Part shown: in pieces, positions 61,024 to 64,000 of the stretch | Position numbering within the stretch: the first letter of the stretch is position 1 | Layout of the letters: each line of letters opens with the position of its first letter | Assembly: GCA_016290325.1 (NCBI GenBank) | Contig: JAEETL010000011.1 | Span: forward strand, 1 to 64,000 | From: Muribaculaceae bacterium | GTDB lineage: Bacteria > Bacteroidota > Bacteroidia > Bacteroidales > Muribaculaceae | DNA length: 64,000 nucleotides | Reading direction: 5' to 3' | Notes under the pieces: model-generated | Told to the model about the DNA's origin: nothing | Databases searched by the model: none | Seen by the model: only the letters and a program-made list of their open reading frames with translations | Translations under genes and position numbers: made by a program

Positions 61024-61037
61024 TGCAACCGATTGCA
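61024..61037. promoter_or_regulatory. LacI-type operator upstream of the transporter operon
   Basis: TGCAACCGATTGCA fits TGCAAnCGnTTGCA perfectly and lies 55 bp upstream of the -7 element, the same distance as at susC. Confidence 0.7.
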
Positions 61038-61114
61038 TTACTAAGCATGAGGCACTAGTGGGCAGCCAATCTTGTGTTGAGATGTGAGTATGTGAATAAT
61101 TGGTCCGATGGGAT

Positions 61115-61146
61115 TTTGGTGGTGTGGAAGTAAATATGTACCTTTG
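61115..61146 (+). promoter_or_regulatory. Promoter TTTG-N20-TACCTTTG of ychF
   Basis: TTTG at 61115-61118 and TACCTTTG at 61139-61146; ATG 32 nt downstream. Confidence 0.65.
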
Positions 61147-61178
61147 CGGGCTGAAAATAATTAAAACTAGATAAAGAC

Positions 61179-62282
61179 ATGTCATTACAATGCGGAATCG
61201 TGGGCCTGCCCAATGTGGGTAAATCCACTCTGTTTAACTGTCTGTCGAATGCCAAGGCGCAGTCGGCCAACTTCCCGTTCTGCACCATCGAACCCAACGT
61301 GGGAGTGATTACGGTACCCGACGAGCGCCTCAATGAGCTCGCCAAACTGGTGAACCCGGCGCGCATTGTGCCCACTACGGTCGAGATTGTTGATATCGCA
61401 GGACTGGTCAAGGGCGCGAGCCGAGGCGAAGGCTTGGGTAACAAGTTCTTGGGGAACATCCGCGAGACCGATGCCATCATTCACGTGTTGCGCTGCTTTG
61501 ACGATGACAACGTGACCCACGTTGACGGCACCGTCGATCCCGTGCGCGACAAGGAGGTCATCGACTTGGAGTTGCAGTTGCGCGACCTGGAAACCATCGA
61601 GAGCCGCATCAACCGCGTGCAGAAACAGGCCCAGACTGGAGGCGACCGCGAGGCCAAGGCCCAATATGAGGTCTTAAAGCGCTACAAGGAAGCCTTGGAG
61701 CAGGGTCGCAGTGCCCGCACGGTTGAACTCGTTAACAAGGACGAGGAGAAAATCGCTCACGAGCTGTTCCTGTTGACCAACAAGCCGGTGCTGTATGTGT
61801 GCAACGTCGATGACAAGAGTGCTGTGAACGGTAACGCCTATGTTGACGCCGTGCGCGAGGCCGTGAAGGACGAGAATGCCCAAATCCTGGTGGTTGCTGC
61901 CCAAACCGAGAGCGAGATCGCCGAGTTGGAGGATTATGAGGAGCGTCAGATGTTCTTGAGCGAGATCGGACTTGAGGAGAGTGGTGTGAACCGCATCATC
62001 AAGGCTGCTTATGCGCTGTTGAACCTGGAGACCTTCCTCACGGCTGGTCCCAAGGAGGTTCGCGCGTGGACTTTCCGTCGTGGCAGCAAGGCACCGCAGT
62101 GTGCTGGTGTCATCCACAGTGATTTTGAGCGTGGATTCATCCGTGCCGAGATTATCAAGTATGACGACTATATCCATTATGGCAGTGAAGCCGCTGTGAA
62201 AGAGGCTGGCAAGATGCACATCGAGGGTAAGGAGTATGTCATGCAGGACGGCGACATTGTGGTCTTCCGTTTCAATGTCTAA
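61179..62282 (+). CDS. ychF: Obg-like ribosome-associated ATPase YchF
   Basis: 367 residues with the P-loop GLPNVGKSTLFN, the switch region DIAGLVKGASRGEGLGNKFL, the coiled-coil insertion (~130-200) and the C-terminal TGS domain (AWTFRRGSKAPQCAGVIHSD). YchF binds ATP rather than GTP and associates with ribosomes; it is linked to stress and redox responses. Full length. It lies 42 nt before a glycosyltransferase. Confidence 0.95.
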   Translation: MSLQCGIVGLPNVGKSTLFNCLSNAKAQSANFPFCTIEPNVGVITVPDERLNELAKLVNPARIVPTTVEIVDIAGLVKGASRGEGLGNKFLGNIRETDAIIHVLRCFDDDNVTHVDGTVDPVRDKEVIDLELQLRDLETIESRINRVQKQAQTGGDREAKAQYEVLKRYKEALEQGRSARTVELVNKDEEKIAHELFLLTNKPVLYVCNVDDKSAVNGNAYVDAVREAVKDENAQILVVAAQTESEIAELEDYEERQMFLSEIGLEESGVNRIIKAAYALLNLETFLTAGPKEVRAWTFRRGSKAPQCAGVIHSDFERGFIRAEIIKYDDYIHYGSEAAVKEAGKMHIEGKEYVMQDGDIVVFRFNV

Positions 62283-62324
62283 TGACTGACTCCCTTTTGA
62301 AGTAGTTGGGTAAGCATCTGAAAA

Positions 62325-63530
62325 ATGGCTAAACGAGTACTCCTGGTCAATAAGTTCTATTATCCTCGTGGCGGCGATTGCATCGTTGTCATGAATACCG
62401 AGGCGCTGCTCCGTGAAAACGGTGTGGATGCCCAGGTGTTTGCTATGGAGTATTCCCAAAATCGTCCTGCCAAGTTCAAGGAGCAGTTTGCCAGCCGAGT
62501 GGACTTTAGCGGCAGTTTTGCCAACCTGTGGCGTGCTTTGAGGCGCACCCTAGGCATGGACGATGTGCGCCAGAGCTTTGCGGCCGTTCTCGACGAGTTC
62601 CGTCCCGATGTGGTTCATCTGCACAACATTCACAGCTATCTCTCGCCCGTGGTGGGCCAGATCGCTCATCAACGCGGCATCCGCGTCGTGTGGACCCTGC
62701 ACGATTACAAGCTGTTGTGTCCCCGATATGACTGCCTGTTGAATGGCAAGCCCTGTGAGCAATGTATCACAGGTAGCAAGAATGGTGTCCTTGAACACCG
62801 ATGCATGAAGGGGTCGTTCCCTGCCAGCGCAGTGGCAAAGATGGAGGCGCTGAAATGGAATCGCCGTGTCCTGGAGCAAAACACCGATCTTTTCGTCTGC
62901 CCCAGCCAGTTCATGGCCAGCATGATGAAAAAGGGTGGATTTGACCCTTCAAAAACGGTTGTGCTCAACAATTTCCTTGATCCTGTCAAACTTCAACAAT
63001 ACCAGTCGTTGAGCGATGGCGTTCAGCGTGAGGACTATTACTGCTATGTGGGCAGGCTGTCATCTGAGAAAGGTATTGAAGACTTGTTGGCGGTTGCGTC
63101 GCGTCTGCCTTACAAACTCAAGGTCGCAGGCGGTGGACCCTTGGAGCCAAGTTTGCGCATCAAGTATGCTGGCAATGCAAATATCGAGTTCCTGGGCATC
63201 ATCGACGCTGTCGATGTCGCTAAATTGCTTGCCGGAGCGCGTTTCAGCATTGCTCCGTCGCAGTGCTACGATAACAATCCGTTGAGTGTGGTAGAGTCGT
63301 TGTGCGCCGGCACCCCAGTCGCCGGTTCTCACATCGGTGGCATCCCCGAGTTGATTGCCGATGGCTGCGGCCTCACTTTCACACCTTTTGATCAAGATGC
63401 GATAGCAACAGCCATTGAACAGGCGATGTCCCGTGAATGGAATCATGCCGAGGTAGCCCGTCAAGCCCTCGACAAGTTCGGTCCCCAGACCCACTTGAAC
63501 GTGCTGACCAAGGAAATCTATGGTTTTTGA
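62325..63530 (+). CDS. Glycosyltransferase family 4 protein
   Basis: 401 residues with a GT-B fold. N-terminal domain: VLLVNKFYYPRGGDCIVVMN; acceptor-side motif VVWTLHDYKLLCPRYDCL with a Cys-rich CEQCITGSKNG; C-terminal nucleotide-sugar domain: YVGRLSSEKGIEDLL, LKVAGGGPLEP and the E-x7-E motif area SVVESLCAGTPVAGS. It transfers a sugar to a lipid or polysaccharide, probably at the inner face of the membrane. The gene after it is a radical SAM protein, so the window may end at the edge of a cell-surface glycan locus. Confidence 0.9.
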   Translation: MAKRVLLVNKFYYPRGGDCIVVMNTEALLRENGVDAQVFAMEYSQNRPAKFKEQFASRVDFSGSFANLWRALRRTLGMDDVRQSFAAVLDEFRPDVVHLHNIHSYLSPVVGQIAHQRGIRVVWTLHDYKLLCPRYDCLLNGKPCEQCITGSKNGVLEHRCMKGSFPASAVAKMEALKWNRRVLEQNTDLFVCPSQFMASMMKKGGFDPSKTVVLNNFLDPVKLQQYQSLSDGVQREDYYCYVGRLSSEKGIEDLLAVASRLPYKLKVAGGGPLEPSLRIKYAGNANIEFLGIIDAVDVAKLLAGARFSIAPSQCYDNNPLSVVESLCAGTPVAGSHIGGIPELIADGCGLTFTPFDQDAIATAIEQAMSREWNHAEVARQALDKFGPQTHLNVLTKEIYGF

Positions 63531-63618
63531 TTTCATTTTTCGTTTTTTTTTGTCATGTTTGCACAATATTTCACAACTCATCTAGTTTATTAGTTGTAAT
63601 AGCTTATTGACGATAGCG

Positions 63619-64000
63619 ATGAAGAACGTGATTCAGGGTAGTCTGATCACGACTTTCAGGTGCAATGCCCAGTGTAACATGTGCAACATCTGGAAGTTCC
63701 AGACAAACCCGAATGAAGAAATAGATGCCTCCTACTATGAGAAACTGCCCGCGGGGTTGAGAATCAACATCACGGGTGGTGAGCCTACGTTGCGTAAGGA
63801 CATCGACAAAATTTTTGAAATTCTTTATCCTAAATCTCGACTTCTTGAGCTCAGCACCAACGGTTACAACACCCAAAAGATCGTTGAGCTGGCTAACAAA
63901 TATCCTAACATTCTCATTCGCGTCAGTGTCGAGGGTCTGCCCAAGATCAATGATGCCAAGCGCGGCATCAAGGACGGTTTTGACCATGCCCTGCGCACCA
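63619..64000 (+). CDS. Radical SAM protein (3' end outside window)
   Basis: The first 127 residues are visible. The 4Fe-4S motif is CNAQCNMCN (CxxxCxxC) at ~15-22, followed by NITGGEPTLRKDIDKIF and the SAM-binding part ELSTNGYN. This resembles MoaA/PqqE-like or SPASM-type radical SAM enzymes found in Bacteroidales surface-glycan or tailoring clusters. The type cannot be named from this part. The ATG at 63619 is the first good start. Confidence 0.88.
   Translation, partial: MKNVIQGSLITTFRCNAQCNMCNIWKFQTNPNEEIDASYYEKLPAGLRINITGGEPTLRKDIDKIFEILYPKSRLLELSTNGYNTQKIVELANKYPNILIRVSVEGLPKINDAKRGIKDGFDHALRT

Noticed and set aside
62325-64000. Capsule or exopolysaccharide cluster call
   Set aside because: Only one glycosyltransferase and part of a radical SAM gene are visible, which is too little to name a locus.

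Overview
The window reads as a chromosomal segment of a gut-type Bacteroidales bacterium, most like Muribaculaceae or Prevotellaceae. This rests on many TAnnTTTG promoter elements (often with TTTG about 20 nt upstream), a SusC/SusD starch locus, secreted proteins with dockerin-type calcium repeats, BspA-type leucine-rich repeats, an ECF sigma / DUF4974 anti-sigma / TonB-receptor set and the parE-coaD-S41 peptidase gene order. The genus cannot be fixed from the sequence alone. No rRNA, tRNA or CRISPR array was seen.

Left part (1-29 kb): the end of a dockerin-tagged LRR protein and a BspA-like protein, a likely MITE, a small operon (asd, a membrane coiled-coil protein, a macro-like ADP-ribose-binding protein, a 61-aa basic protein), an acetylglutamate-kinase-like gene with a degraded active site, prfB, a long-chain acyl-CoA ligase, a secreted formylglycine-enzyme-like dockerin protein, a PrsW protease, the S41 peptidase-coaD-parE operon, cdd facing a muramidase, kbl, a three-gene cell-surface signalling operon, two tandem secreted CotH-kinase/dockerin proteins, a gamma-carbonic anhydrase and an M24 aminopeptidase.

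Middle (29-35 kb) is the accessory region: two tandem copies of a 78-aa DNA-binding protein with a structured leader and a possible small RNA between them, four small secreted proteins of unknown function, a PafA-like phosphatase, and a GxxExxY nuclease-like gene held exactly between inverted repeats.

Right part (35-61 kb) is a starch-utilisation region: a LacI-type regulator; SusC, SusD and two SusE/F-like lipoproteins; a starch-binding secreted protein; a dockerin-tagged GH13 amylase and a dockerin-tagged GH53 galactanase; a SusA-like GH13 enzyme downstream of murF; and an inner-membrane MFS sugar transporter, 4-alpha-glucanotransferase and secreted pullulanase on the other strand. A LacI-type palindrome lies exactly 55 bp upstream of an identical -7 element at both the susC operon and the transporter operon. 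This suggests one regulator acting at both, probably as an activator. murF and ddl share a divergent promoter. The window ends with ychF, a glycosyltransferase and the start of a radical SAM gene.

Two repeat themes need a second look. One is 7-nt-periodic tracts at or near stop codons, where the spacing puts stop codons in all three frames. The other is inverted-repeat brackets around two small genes of families known from mobile or intervening elements (GxxExxY and the four-helix bundle), with a similar bracket lacking a gene elsewhere.
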